Program-made: the position numbers and the translations under genes
Origin: Corynebacterium sp. MSK041
Lineage (GTDB): Bacteria > Actinomycetota > Actinomycetes > Mycobacteriales > Mycobacteriaceae
Assembly (NCBI RefSeq): GCF_030232265.1
Contig: NZ_JASPJK010000001.1
Location: 124,001 to 188,000 of the forward strand
Length of the DNA stretch: 64,000 nucleotides
Reading direction: 5' to 3'
Notes under the pieces: generated by a model
Seen by the model: the letters and a program-made list of their open reading frames with translations, nothing else
Told to the model about the DNA's origin: nothing
Database searches by the model: none
Part shown: piece after piece, positions 6,360 to 15,644 of the stretch
Position numbering within the stretch: position 1 is the first letter of the stretch
How the letters are laid out: each line of letters begins with the position of its first letter

Positions 6360-9300
6360 ATGGCAGAGCTCGGCGTCGGGTATATCAGCGTGATTCCGGA
6401 GACGAGCAAGATTGCGCCGGAGATCTCGAAGGCATTGAACGGCACCCAGTCCGTTGCGGATAAGCAGGGCCAGGGCATCGGCTCAAAGCTTGCTTCCGGC
6501 ATGGGCAAGACCCTCAAGGTGGGTGCGGCGTCTGCAGGTATCGCTACCGGTGGTGCGATTGCTGCTTCGCTGACTAAGGGCATGGGCCGGTTGACGGCGA
6601 TTGAGTCTGCTGAGGCGAAGCTGCGCGGTCTGGGTAACTCTGCGGGTGATGTGTCCCGCATCATGGAGAACGCCAACGCTGCTGTCACTGGCACCGCTTA
6701 TGGTTTGGATGCTGCAGCGACCACTGCCGCGATGGCTGTGGCGTCTGGTATTAAGCCGGGCAAGGAGCTTGAGCAGGTACTCAAGACCACGGCTGACACT
6801 GCCGCCATTGCTGGTGCGTCCATGGATGAGATGGGCGCGATCTTCGGGTCTGTTGCTGCGCGTGGCAAGCTGCAGGGCGATGACCTGATGCAGCTGCAGT
6901 CCCGTGGCATCCCGGTGTTGGAGATGCTGTCGAAGCAGGTTGGTAAAACCACCGAAGATGTGTCCAAGATGGTGTCTTCTGGCACGGTTGATTTCGCGCT
7001 GTTTGAGCGTGCGCTCCGGGACGGGGTCGGCGGGTCGGCGCTTGAGGCCGGCAACACTTTCAAGGGTGCGCTTGAGAATATGGGCGCGGCTGCTGGCCGT
7101 GTTGGTGCTACCGCACTCACCCCGTTCTTCGGGCTTATGCGTACCGGGTTTGACGGGGCGAAAACTGGGCTTGATGGGCTGAATAAGGCTTTGAAGCCGT
7201 TGGCGCAGGACCTCACTGGCTATATCGACTCCAAGGTTGTCCCTGCGATGAAGAGCTTCGGTTCTTCTATTGGGGATGCCCTGTCTTCTCCGCAGGTTAA
7301 GAACGCTGCCGCGCTGGTGAAGGTCGTTTTCAACGATATTCTTAATGCTGCGCGTGCACTGGCCCCGGTGATTGCAAATGTGGGCTCTACTTTGGGTAAG
7401 GCTGCGTCGCAACTTGGTGGCGCGGTATGGAACACGTTCGCTTCCGCACTGTCTGCCGCGGCGTCTGCTGCGTCCGCGCTCGCTGGCCCGTTGGAGGCTG
7501 TGACAGGCGCGTTGAGCGAGCACTCTGGCCTTGTGACGGCTGCTGTTGTCGCGTGGGGCGGGTTCAAGATTGTGCCCGGCATCGTCGACAAAATCACATC
7601 ATCGTTGACAGGGGTTGGTGGCACCGCTAAGGGGCTGCATGAGGTGGGGCGTGGCGTGGGTGATATGCAGAAGTATCTGCAGGCCACGGGTAAGGAATCG
7701 TCGCGGTTTACGTCGGCGATGATGGTGATGGGGTCGAGCTCTAATTCTGTGTTGCAGAAGATGGGGCAGGCTGCTGTCAATGCGTCGCAGCCGTATATGC
7801 AGCTTGCTGTCTCGCAGCGTGAGCTGGGTACTGCTTCTGGTACTGCGTCTGCTGCTGTGAAGCAGATGGCTGGTGTGGTGGCTGGTACTGGTGCTGCTGC
7901 TTTCACGGGGATGAAGTCTGCTGTGGGTGGGGTGGTGGACGCTCTTGGTGGGCCGTGGGGTGTGGCGATGCTGGCGGCGTCTGCCGGTATTGCTGTGGTG
8001 AGTGATGCGAATAATCGTGCGAAGTCTGCGTCTGAGCAGTATTCCAAGGCGATGGCTGGGGCTGCGGAGGCGAACCGTGATTTGTCTTCTGCGGTGGCTG
8101 GTACGACTGGTGCGCTGAATGACCAGGCGCAGGAGATGGCTACGAAGGTAGCGGAGTCGTCGCTGGCTGGGTTGTCGGCGTTCCAGACTCAGGTGGATGG
8201 CTTCATGTATAAGGTTCCGCCACCTGATATGAGTGGCTTTACGCAGCGGGTCCAGGAAGCTGGCGATGAGGCTTTCCGCAATATGTCGGACGATCGCAAG
8301 TACGATGCAATGGTCCAGAAAGTTGCTAAGGCTAGTAAGGATATGTCTAAGTATCTTGAAGATACTGGGCGGTCCATGCAAGACCTCGGCGCAATCGTCG
8401 CTGCTGGCGGGCCAGAATTTGACGCGCTTGTCGAGCACATGCGTGGGCTCGGTGATGGCGGTCAGGTCGTTGCTGAGGAGCTGATGCGCTCCCGCAATGA
8501 GCTTGAAGCGACCATTGAGGCGGCGCAGCGGGTTGACCCCGCTATGGCTGCCGCTGCCGAGGGGATCGACACTCTTGCTGATTCGGCTTCCTCTGGTGAC
8601 GATAAGCTCAAGGCTTTGCATCAGACTTTGCAGGCGATGGGGCTCGCGCCGAAGGATGCCGAGCAGGCAATGATGGACGCTGCAGCAGCGGTCGACGAGA
8701 TCGTAGAAGCTGCAGCGAGCGCCAACCGCCCGGTCGAGCAGCTGGGGGAAGCGCTGTTCGGCATGGATGGGAAGCTGAACCCGGCTAATGCGTCTGCGCG
8801 TGACCTGGCATCCACCCTGAACAGCATGCGGGACGATCTTGCGAATGTTGCTGTTAATGGTGGCGATGTTCAGGCAGCGTTTGACGGTATGGCTCCGGCT
8901 GTGTCCGCACTGGCGCAGGAGTTTGGTCTCACCGAGGGACAGGTGCGCCAGCTCATGGAAGCCTATGGTGTGCTGCCTGATGAGATCTCCACGCTGGTGA
9001 ACCTTGAGGGGGCGACCGAAGCGACACAGGATGTTGCGGAGGTGTGGGCTGCCCTTGAGAAGATGAAGAATGAGGGCTCCACCCAGGTTGAGATTGGGGC
9101 TGTCGGTGACGGGGCGAAAGCTGTCCTTGATGAGCTGAAGATTCAGTGGGATGAGACTGTCGGTCCTGACGGGCAGAAAAACATTGTCATCACCGCGACT
9201 GATGACGCCGCAGTTGAGTCTGTGCAGCGTGTCACCCAGATGATGACGGAACTCGGGGATAAGGAAGTTGATCCGAAGGTTCTGCTTGATACGACGCAGG

Positions 9301-12300
9301 TGCAGGTCAACGCTGACCAAGCGAAGAGCATTATTGATGCTCTTGCCATTGAGAATCCTTCTCCGACTGCACGGCTGATCATTGATGATTTGCAGAATAA
9401 TCAGCAGGTTGCGCTTGGTGATTTGCATTTTCTTGCGGAGCAGTCTGCTACGCCGAAAGCGACGCTGGATAAGGTTCTGCTTGATAACGGGGTGCGTGAT
9501 TCGCGTTCGCAGCTGGATGATCTCGGTAAGAAGACTGCGAAGCCGAAGATCGACGCAGATAATTCTGGGGCGCGCCGTGGCATTCAGGCGGTTAGGGACT
9601 GGCTTAATAATATCCCCTTGGTGCGGACTATCCGCTTGGTCACGAGCCGTGAAAATAATGCTGCTGATGGTCTAATTAGCTACGGTGCGCAGCGGTTTAT
9701 GGCCGCTGGTGGTGTGGGCAAGCTGTCTCAGCAGGATGCCCAGATCGCCGCCGGTGGGCGGTGGATCACGTGGGCTGAGGACGAGACACAGGGGGAGTCG
9801 TTTATTCCGCATGCTCCGGCGAAGCGGAAGCGCTCAACCCAGATTTTGGCGGAAACAGCCAGTATTTTCGGCCTTGGGCTGGTGGATCGTGGCGGAAATG
9901 AAATCCGACGTGATGGAACGTCTGTAGCTCCGAAGTCGCATACTTTCATGGCTGATGGTGGTGTGACGCCTGGCCAGCTGCTGCGTTACTTCCAGGGTGA
10001 GCGTGTCAACGGGCAGCAGGCACGCCGGTCGCTGCAGGGCGCACCGTATACGTTCGGTGGCTATAACTGGGGTGACTGCTCCTCCACGCAGGGGCAGGGT
10101 GCCCTGTTCGCTGTTGGCCGCCAGGCCGACAATGGGCGTTTCATGTCAACGGCTAATGAGGCTTCGCAGCTGGCTTCGATCGGGTTTAAGACTGGTCTGG
10201 GGTCTGGTGCTCGGTATGCGATCGGTTGGCTTAACGGCGGCCCTGGCGGCGGTCACACTTCCGGCACTATCCATTTCGCTGATGGCAAGTCCGTGAACGT
10301 TGAGATGGGTGGTGGTGCGGGTGGTCAGGGCAAGATTGGTGGTGCTGCTGCGGGTGCTGCTCACTCGCAGTACACGCATCGGGCGTATCTGCCTCTATCT
10401 GGTGCTCTAAGTGCCGAGATGCGGGACGAGCTCGGCTCTGACGTGAAGTCAACCAGTGTCGATGGTGTCACCTTAAAGTCCGGCACGACGGTGTCGTGGG
10501 GTAAGGCCCAGGAACTGTTTGATCAGGCGAAGAAGTACCTGTCCGGCGGCTCCCTGTGGCCTAATGCTGCCCGCCTCTTTGATAGTGGTGGCGTGTGGAA
10601 GTCCGGCCAGATCGGCGTGAACCTGTCTGGTGCGGACGAGTATGTGTTCACGAACGCCGCGATGAAGGACTTTCGTGGCGCTACGGGCGAGATTCGTAGT
10701 GCTGCTACTGACCTGCGTGCTGCTGTGAGTGGTGCCGCTGCCGATGGTGTGGGCCAGGCGCAGCGCGCCGTCCTCAATCTCGGACGTGGCTTCGGCGGGG
10801 ACTTCCTTGGAGCTGCTGAGATTGTGCAGGACGCGGAGAAGGGGCTGTACGAGACCCGTAAGAACATTTCGACGCAGGCCGAGAACATTGGGGCTGCTGA
10901 GAAGGAACTTACGGAAGCTCGTGGGGCTCTGGCTGATGCGGAGAAGAACGCCGGTGTCGGCTCCGAGGAGCATAAGAATGCTCTTGAGCGTGTCGACAAG
11001 GCCGAGGAGAAGGTACGTCAGGCGCGTGAATCTCACGTTGACGCGCTGATCAACCTTGAGGCTGCGGAGCGCACAGTTGTTGCTGCGCGCTTCCAAGCAG
11101 CGTCTGATCTGGCCGTCGCTGTCGGCGATGGTATCGGGCATGCCTTCCAGGCGATCTCTGGCCTGTTCGAGGAATTTGCCCGTCTGGCTGATGTTGTCGA
11201 TGACATGCGGCAGTCTGTGTCGAAGCTGCAGATGCAGCAGCAGACTGATGTGCTGAATCGGATCAAGGCGCTGTCTGATCTGCAGGTAAAGACGCTTGAT
11301 CTTGATCGTGTGCGTGCTCGTGGCGTGATCAGCGTGGCTCAGGCGGAGTATGAGCTTGAGCAGGCGCGTCAGAAGGCGACTCTGATCGGCTTGACGTCGA
11401 TTGAGGCGATGGAAGGTGCGATGGACCGGTTCTACCGGACCGGTATCTTCTCGCTGGAGAGTATGACCTCGGAGCAGGTGGAGAACAGCAAGGAGGTCCA
11501 GGAGGCGCTGTGGAATGTGCAGATTGCGCATAAGCAGAACGCCTTGGACATGCTCAACGCTGCCCGTGAGCAGGAGATCGCACAGTACAGGGTGGCGGAA
11601 GCCACGTTGGCGCAGGTCAAATCTGCTCGCCTGTTGGAGATCCAGACAGAGCACCTGACGAAGATGACTGCTGAGCTTAACGGCATGACTCGTGGCCAGG
11701 CCACCGGTGCGGCTAAGGGCTTCGGTGGTATCGGCAAGGTCTCCAGTGGTGTCGGCAAGATGATTGGTGGTGGCCTTGCGGCTGCTGCCGCTTTTGCCAC
11801 GATGGGCCCACTGGGTCTGCTCTTGGCAGCACCGCTGATTGCTAGTGGTATCGCTGATACAGCTAAGGGCAGTATCGACATCCGCAATAACAAGAAGGAA
11901 ATCGACCAGGCTTGGAAGAGCATGGACCACGGTCAGCGCGCCGGGATCGTGCTCGGTGCTGGCCTGGGTGCTGCTGGCGGCATCGTCGGTGGTGCTGTTG
12001 GTGGTGCTGAGGGTGCGACTGCTGGCGCGAAGGTCAGTGAGCATCTCGTTGACGCGACGATTGGTGCGTACCAATACGACATTGCGTCGAAGATTGAGGT
12101 GGCGAAGCGTCGCGCTGATGACGACGTGGAGCGCCTTGAGCGTGAGATGCGTCTGCGTGAGCACAAGCTGAACATGGAGTCACTGGACGCAGAGATTCGT
12201 CATATTCGGGATAAGGACCGGGCTGAGGCTGATCTTGAGTGGGCGAAGATGATGCGTGAGTCTGTCATCGCTCCGACGGAGAAGCTGGCGGACGCTTTCA

Positions 12301-12521
12301 AGGAAGCTGCCGCTGTTGAGGCGGAGCGTGCGAGCAGGAACCACTTCGAGCAGATGGGGTCACTGTCGCAGCAGAACGCGTCACTGTCGCAGATCGCGGT
12401 GACTAGTGGCCAGCAGATGGACGTCACCAAGCAGATGTTGCAGGTGCTGTCGCAGATGTTGGTGGCGCAGCAGGGGGCGAAGTCTGGTGTGTCTGGTGTC
12501 GGCTATTTGGCGCGAGTCTAA
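6360..12521 (+). CDS. Tape measure protein with an inserted hydrolase-like domain
   Basis: A 2053-residue protein that sets tail length. By the usual 0.15 nm per residue this predicts a tail near 300 nm. The N-terminus (LGVGYISVIPETSKIAPEI) is typical of actinophage tape measures. Long Ala-rich helices, a hydrophobic stretch near residues 1790-1830 and coiled-coil segments follow. A glycine-rich domain at about 1200-1340 has GDCSS with Cys1240 and GGGHTSGT with His1299. This resembles an NlpC/P60-type cysteine hydrolase that could cut peptidoglycan during DNA entry. It follows the chaperone genes. Confidence 0.88.
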   Translation: MAELGVGYISVIPETSKIAPEISKALNGTQSVADKQGQGIGSKLASGMGKTLKVGAASAGIATGGAIAASLTKGMGRLTAIESAEAKLRGLGNSAGDVSRIMENANAAVTGTAYGLDAAATTAAMAVASGIKPGKELEQVLKTTADTAAIAGASMDEMGAIFGSVAARGKLQGDDLMQLQSRGIPVLEMLSKQVGKTTEDVSKMVSSGTVDFALFERALRDGVGGSALEAGNTFKGALENMGAAAGRVGATALTPFFGLMRTGFDGAKTGLDGLNKALKPLAQDLTGYIDSKVVPAMKSFGSSIGDALSSPQVKNAAALVKVVFNDILNAARALAPVIANVGSTLGKAASQLGGAVWNTFASALSAAASAASALAGPLEAVTGALSEHSGLVTAAVVAWGGFKIVPGIVDKITSSLTGVGGTAKGLHEVGRGVGDMQKYLQATGKESSRFTSAMMVMGSSSNSVLQKMGQAAVNASQPYMQLAVSQRELGTASGTASAAVKQMAGVVAGTGAAAFTGMKSAVGGVVDALGGPWGVAMLAASAGIAVVSDANNRAKSASEQYSKAMAGAAEANRDLSSAVAGTTGALNDQAQEMATKVAESSLAGLSAFQTQVDGFMYKVPPPDMSGFTQRVQEAGDEAFRNMSDDRKYDAMVQKVAKASKDMSKYLEDTGRSMQDLGAIVAAGGPEFDALVEHMRGLGDGGQVVAEELMRSRNELEATIEAAQRVDPAMAAAAEGIDTLADSASSGDDKLKALHQTLQAMGLAPKDAEQAMMDAAAAVDEIVEAAASANRPVEQLGEALFGMDGKLNPANASARDLASTLNSMRDDLANVAVNGGDVQAAFDGMAPAVSALAQEFGLTEGQVRQLMEAYGVLPDEISTLVNLEGATEATQDVAEVWAALEKMKNEGSTQVEIGAVGDGAKAVLDELKIQWDETVGPDGQKNIVITATDDAAVESVQRVTQMMTELGDKEVDPKVLLDTTQVQVNADQAKSIIDALAIENPSPTARLIIDDLQNNQQVALGDLHFLAEQSATPKATLDKVLLDNGVRDSRSQLDDLGKKTAKPKIDADNSGARRGIQAVRDWLNNIPLVRTIRLVTSRENNAADGLISYGAQRFMAAGGVGKLSQQDAQIAAGGRWITWAEDETQGESFIPHAPAKRKRSTQILAETASIFGLGLVDRGGNEIRRDGTSVAPKSHTFMADGGVTPGQLLRYFQGERVNGQQARRSLQGAPYTFGGYNWGDCSSTQGQGALFAVGRQADNGRFMSTANEASQLASIGFKTGLGSGARYAIGWLNGGPGGGHTSGTIHFADGKSVNVEMGGGAGGQGKIGGAAAGAAHSQYTHRAYLPLSGALSAEMRDELGSDVKSTSVDGVTLKSGTTVSWGKAQELFDQAKKYLSGGSLWPNAARLFDSGGVWKSGQIGVNLSGADEYVFTNAAMKDFRGATGEIRSAATDLRAAVSGAAADGVGQAQRAVLNLGRGFGGDFLGAAEIVQDAEKGLYETRKNISTQAENIGAAEKELTEARGALADAEKNAGVGSEEHKNALERVDKAEEKVRQARESHVDALINLEAAERTVVAARFQAASDLAVAVGDGIGHAFQAISGLFEEFARLADVVDDMRQSVSKLQMQQQTDVLNRIKALSDLQVKTLDLDRVRARGVISVAQAEYELEQARQKATLIGLTSIEAMEGAMDRFYRTGIFSLESMTSEQVENSKEVQEALWNVQIAHKQNALDMLNAAREQEIAQYRVAEATLAQVKSARLLEIQTEHLTKMTAELNGMTRGQATGAAKGFGGIGKVSSGVGKMIGGGLAAAAAFATMGPLGLLLAAPLIASGIADTAKGSIDIRNNKKEIDQAWKSMDHGQRAGIVLGAGLGAAGGIVGGAVGGAEGATAGAKVSEHLVDATIGAYQYDIASKIEVAKRRADDDVERLEREMRLREHKLNMESLDAEIRHIRDKDRAEADLEWAKMMRESVIAPTEKLADAFKEAAAVEAERASRNHFEQMGSLSQQNASLSQIAVTSGQQMDVTKQMLQVLSQMLVAQQGAKSGVSGVGYLARV

Positions 12522-12535
12522 GAAAGGATTGAGCA

Positions 12536-13324
12536 ATGCCTGATAGGTATGCGGTGAAAATGCTGGACTGGCGTGGCCACGAGTGGGACTTCACTGGTGA
12601 TTGGGCTGCCGGGATTATTTCCGGCGGTATTGATGGGCTGGTGGGGTCTTTTGTGGATACGGCGGCGCAGCCGTTGGGTTTTCCGGGGCAGGTTGTGCTG
12701 TCGCAGCATGCGGAGCCGATGGCTGGGTCTTTGACGTTCCATTGCCGTGAGGACGGTCGCCGGCAGGCTGCGCAGGTGCAGGCTGATTTGCGTGCCGCGT
12801 TCTCTGGTGTGGCGGGCCGACGGAATGAGCTGGTTGTGTCGTCTCCGGTGGGGGATGCGCACGCTTTTGTGCGTCTTAATGGTGTGGTGCCGCCGCCTGT
12901 GGAGGATCCTTCGTGGGGGGAAGTTGTGCTGAATATGCAGGTTCCTGTCATTTGTGATGAGGGGGTGTGGTGGGTGCCTGCTCCGGCTGTCGAGGGGGAT
13001 GTGGTGGTGTCGAATTTTGGTGATGTGCCTGTGTGGGTGCGGATCCGGTGGTCTGGTGGTGGGGGGCGTGTGGTGTTGCCGTCCGGGGCGTCGTTCACGC
13101 TGCCACCAGCGGGGGAGGAGCGTGTGCTGTATTTGTCTCGTCAGGAGTCACTGGTGGTGCGCAAACCGGATGGTGGGATTGATTTCGATTTGTGGGCTGC
13201 GGTGCGGGTGAATATGAGGGGGGTGTCGCCTGAGCGTGTGCCTGTTGATTCGGAACGTCGGTTCAGGCTGCCTGCTGGTGCGCAGCTTGAGTATGAGGTT
13301 GGGGTGATGGATCCGTGGCAGTGA
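12536..13324 (+). CDS. Distal tail protein (Dit-like)
   Basis: A 262-residue beta-rich protein directly after the tape measure, the place of the Dit hub. The N-terminal half forms the ring domain. The C-terminal half (VWVRIRWSGGGGRVVLPSG, then LEYEVGVMDPWQ) resembles the galectin-like second half of siphovirus distal tail proteins. It overlaps the next gene by 10 bases. The RBS AAAGGA lies 9 bases upstream. Confidence 0.7.
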   Translation: MPDRYAVKMLDWRGHEWDFTGDWAAGIISGGIDGLVGSFVDTAAQPLGFPGQVVLSQHAEPMAGSLTFHCREDGRRQAAQVQADLRAAFSGVAGRRNELVVSSPVGDAHAFVRLNGVVPPPVEDPSWGEVVLNMQVPVICDEGVWWVPAPAVEGDVVVSNFGDVPVWVRIRWSGGGGRVVLPSGASFTLPPAGEERVLYLSRQESLVVRKPDGGIDFDLWAAVRVNMRGVSPERVPVDSERRFRLPAGAQLEYEVGVMDPWQ

Positions 13325-14214
13325 TTGATTGGGCATCGCATAAGGCGAGCCGTGAGGCTGTTGCTGCGGAGGAGGAGATGTGGGTGGGGCTTGCCGATGA
13401 GCACGGTGTGCCGTTCGATTTGGTGTTTCCTCCGCTGTTGTCGATGGTGGCTCCGGAGACGCGGAATTCTCCGGTGTCGTTGCGGATCACTGCGGTGGTG
13501 AAGTCTCCTTCGGGGGAGGTGCATCCGTTGGTGGATGAGCTTTTTGCGGAGGGGTTCTCTGCGGTGGGTGTGGATCGTGAGGGCCGGTTGAATGTTGTGC
13601 TGGATTCGACGCGGTATGTGTATGTGCTGCGTGACCGGCTGCGCGCTTACCGTGTGACGCATTGTGTGCTGTCTGGTGGTTTTGAAGCTCCGGAACAGAT
13701 TGAGATCCATGGTGCGGACATGCTGTCGGAGTTGAATCGGCATGTGGCGTGGACTGCTCCTGCTACGGAGTTGGGGCGGTTTACGACGTTTACTCGTGAT
13801 TGGGCTGGGCCGGAGAATGTGGGGGTTCTGTTTAAGGAACCGCGTGACCTGCAGGACATTAAATTAGTCACGGTCGCTGATGGTGTGACGTTATCCGGGC
13901 CTGCTGAGTCCACGCTGCGTGAGATGATCAAGGTTTCTTTGGAGACGGGGTGGGCGCGTACTGGTGTGCGGTCGGTGGTGGATGATCCGCCGATTGTGGT
14001 CGCGCCGGGTGGGTCGGGGGTGGAGTCTCCGGAGATTTTGATTCGTGCGACTGATGACAAGCTTTTGGATACGGTGGCGCCGGTGGCTGCTGCTGCTGGT
14101 GTGCGGATTAGTGCTGTGATGTGGCTTCCTGGTGATGACCCGGTGGAGGGGCTGGCGTTGGGGGAGTCGCCGAAGATTGTGGTTCGTGTGGAGCAGACTG
14201 CGGAGGTGTCGTAG
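13315..14214 (+). CDS. Phage minor tail / baseplate protein (Gp37-like)
   Basis: A 299-residue protein starting at GTG 13315, inside the end of the Dit-like gene. It follows the Dit gene, where tail-associated hub proteins (Tal, or Gp37-like proteins of ReqiPepy6-type phages) lie. Features include RYVYVLRDRLRAYRVTHCVL near the middle and EGLALGESPKIVVRVEQ at the end. No catalytic motif is visible. It is probably part of the tail tip. Confidence 0.6.
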   Translation: MAVIDWASHKASREAVAAEEEMWVGLADEHGVPFDLVFPPLLSMVAPETRNSPVSLRITAVVKSPSGEVHPLVDELFAEGFSAVGVDREGRLNVVLDSTRYVYVLRDRLRAYRVTHCVLSGGFEAPEQIEIHGADMLSELNRHVAWTAPATELGRFTTFTRDWAGPENVGVLFKEPRDLQDIKLVTVADGVTLSGPAESTLREMIKVSLETGWARTGVRSVVDDPPIVVAPGGSGVESPEILIRATDDKLLDTVAPVAAAAGVRISAVMWLPGDDPVEGLALGESPKIVVRVEQTAEVS

Positions 14215-15573
14215 ATGGCTGTCCTTGATGATGTGGTTTTGGTCGCTGATGGGGGGGATGTGACTGTCGGGCGCCAGACGGCAACGTTTGTGTATGGCGA
14301 GTTCAATGTGGTGTTGCCTCATGGGCGGGAGAAGGTGGAGACGGATGATCGTCTGCAGGATGGGTATGTGTACCGGCCGAAGGGGGGTATTAAGGGGCCG
14401 TTTGATGTGGGTTTTGTGCGCGCTGATGCCACGGTGGATTTGGAGGCGGACACATCTGATCTTGAGGTGGTGGTAGACGCTGCCCAGAAGCAGGCCGAGG
14501 GGGACGTGTTCTTTGAGAGGGACATCACGACGGCTGGCCTTGGCCAGTTTGTGTTGGATCGTGATTTCCGTGTGGGGGATGTGGTCACGGTTGAGCTGTG
14601 GGGAAAGCGGCTTCGGTTGCCGGTGACGGCGGGGGATTATGTGGCGTCGGTGTCGGAGGGGCCGGCGGCTGCTCGTGTGCATGTTGGTGGGCAGTTGATT
14701 TCTGATGCGGAGGCTGTGGCTCGTCAGAATGATGATTTGCGTCGGCAGATTGCGCGGGAGAAGGCGGAGCGTGTGCGGCAGGTGTCGTCGGAGTCGTCGG
14801 CCAGGCGTACCGCTGTGGATGCGGAGCGTTCGGCGCGTGCTACGGAGATTGCCACGGAGCGGTCGGAACGTGCTGAAGCAATTGGCGCGGAGCGTCGGGC
14901 TCGTGTTAGTGGTGATAAGAGTCTGTCTGATCGTATTGATGCGTTGCCTACGTCTGAGTTGCTGAATGCGGAGATCACTGGGCTTAATGAGCGGATTGGT
15001 GGGTTGAATTCTGATTTGACGTTGTTGCGTCAGACGGAGATTAATGAGTTGCAGCGGGTGATTAATGATAAGCAGACGGGTATTAACGCGCTGAATGATC
15101 GGTTCCAGCGGGAGCAGAAGAAGACAAACAAGCTGAATGATGACTTCCGGGCGGAGCAGGAGCGGATTAATAAGTTTCAGGGGGAGCTGTCGAAGACGAA
15201 TAAGGCGGCTTCTGATGCGAATGCGGAGGCGCTTCATGCGCAGGATTTAGTGGTGCGTGGTATGCCCCGTATGCTGCATGTGGATAATGGTAAGCCGAGT
15301 ATTTGGGATTCGTCTGAGGGATCTGTGAATAATGCGTCCGCGTTCGGGGAGTTGTTTTTTTCGAGGAATATTGATGGTGGGCGCGCCAATTTCAGGGCCA
15401 GTGGGGGGTGGACTGGTGTGGTGTGGCTGATGGGTGTAACTGTGAATGGCAGTACAGACATCAAGGTGGAGACGATTACGAGTTCGAATCGTTTTTTACA
15501 ATTGATTCCTAATGGTCTTGGTAATCGGTATAAGGCTTCGACTGCGTGGATTTTCCCTGATGTAGCCGTGTAG
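14215..15573 (+). CDS. Tail tip protein with a central coiled coil
   Basis: A 452-residue protein starting immediately after the previous stop. Residues 1-160 are beta-rich. About 165-340 form a long charged coiled coil, with repeats of the type ERSARATEIATERSERAEA, probably trimerising. The C-terminal 100 residues look like a compact beta domain (GVVWLMGVTVNGSTDIKVE). This architecture suits a fibre-attaching baseplate protein. A terminator follows, so it ends the main tail operon. Confidence 0.65.
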   Translation: MAVLDDVVLVADGGDVTVGRQTATFVYGEFNVVLPHGREKVETDDRLQDGYVYRPKGGIKGPFDVGFVRADATVDLEADTSDLEVVVDAAQKQAEGDVFFERDITTAGLGQFVLDRDFRVGDVVTVELWGKRLRLPVTAGDYVASVSEGPAAARVHVGGQLISDAEAVARQNDDLRRQIAREKAERVRQVSSESSARRTAVDAERSARATEIATERSERAEAIGAERRARVSGDKSLSDRIDALPTSELLNAEITGLNERIGGLNSDLTLLRQTEINELQRVINDKQTGINALNDRFQREQKKTNKLNDDFRAEQERINKFQGELSKTNKAASDANAEALHAQDLVVRGMPRMLHVDNGKPSIWDSSEGSVNNASAFGELFFSRNIDGGRANFRASGGWTGVVWLMGVTVNGSTDIKVETITSSNRFLQLIPNGLGNRYKASTAWIFPDVAV

Positions 15574-15596
15574 CCCCCTAGCCCCTTTTTCCTTTT

Positions 15597-15621
15597 AACC
15601 CCTCTGGCGGGGTTATTTTTT
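15597..15621 (+). terminator. Rho-independent terminator at the end of the tail genes
   Basis: AACCCC (15597-15602) pairs with GGGGTT (15609-15614) around TCTGGC and is followed by ATTTTTT. It separates the baseplate gene from the fibre gene, whose GTG lies 24 bases downstream. Confidence 0.8.
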
Positions 15622-15644
15622 ATGCCTATTTTTGGAGGTCAATT

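Noticed and set aside
7599..12164. Long minus-strand open frames inside the tape measure gene
   Set aside because: They arise from the GC-rich, repetitive codon pattern of the tape measure and encode low-complexity Arg/His/Leu-rich sequence.
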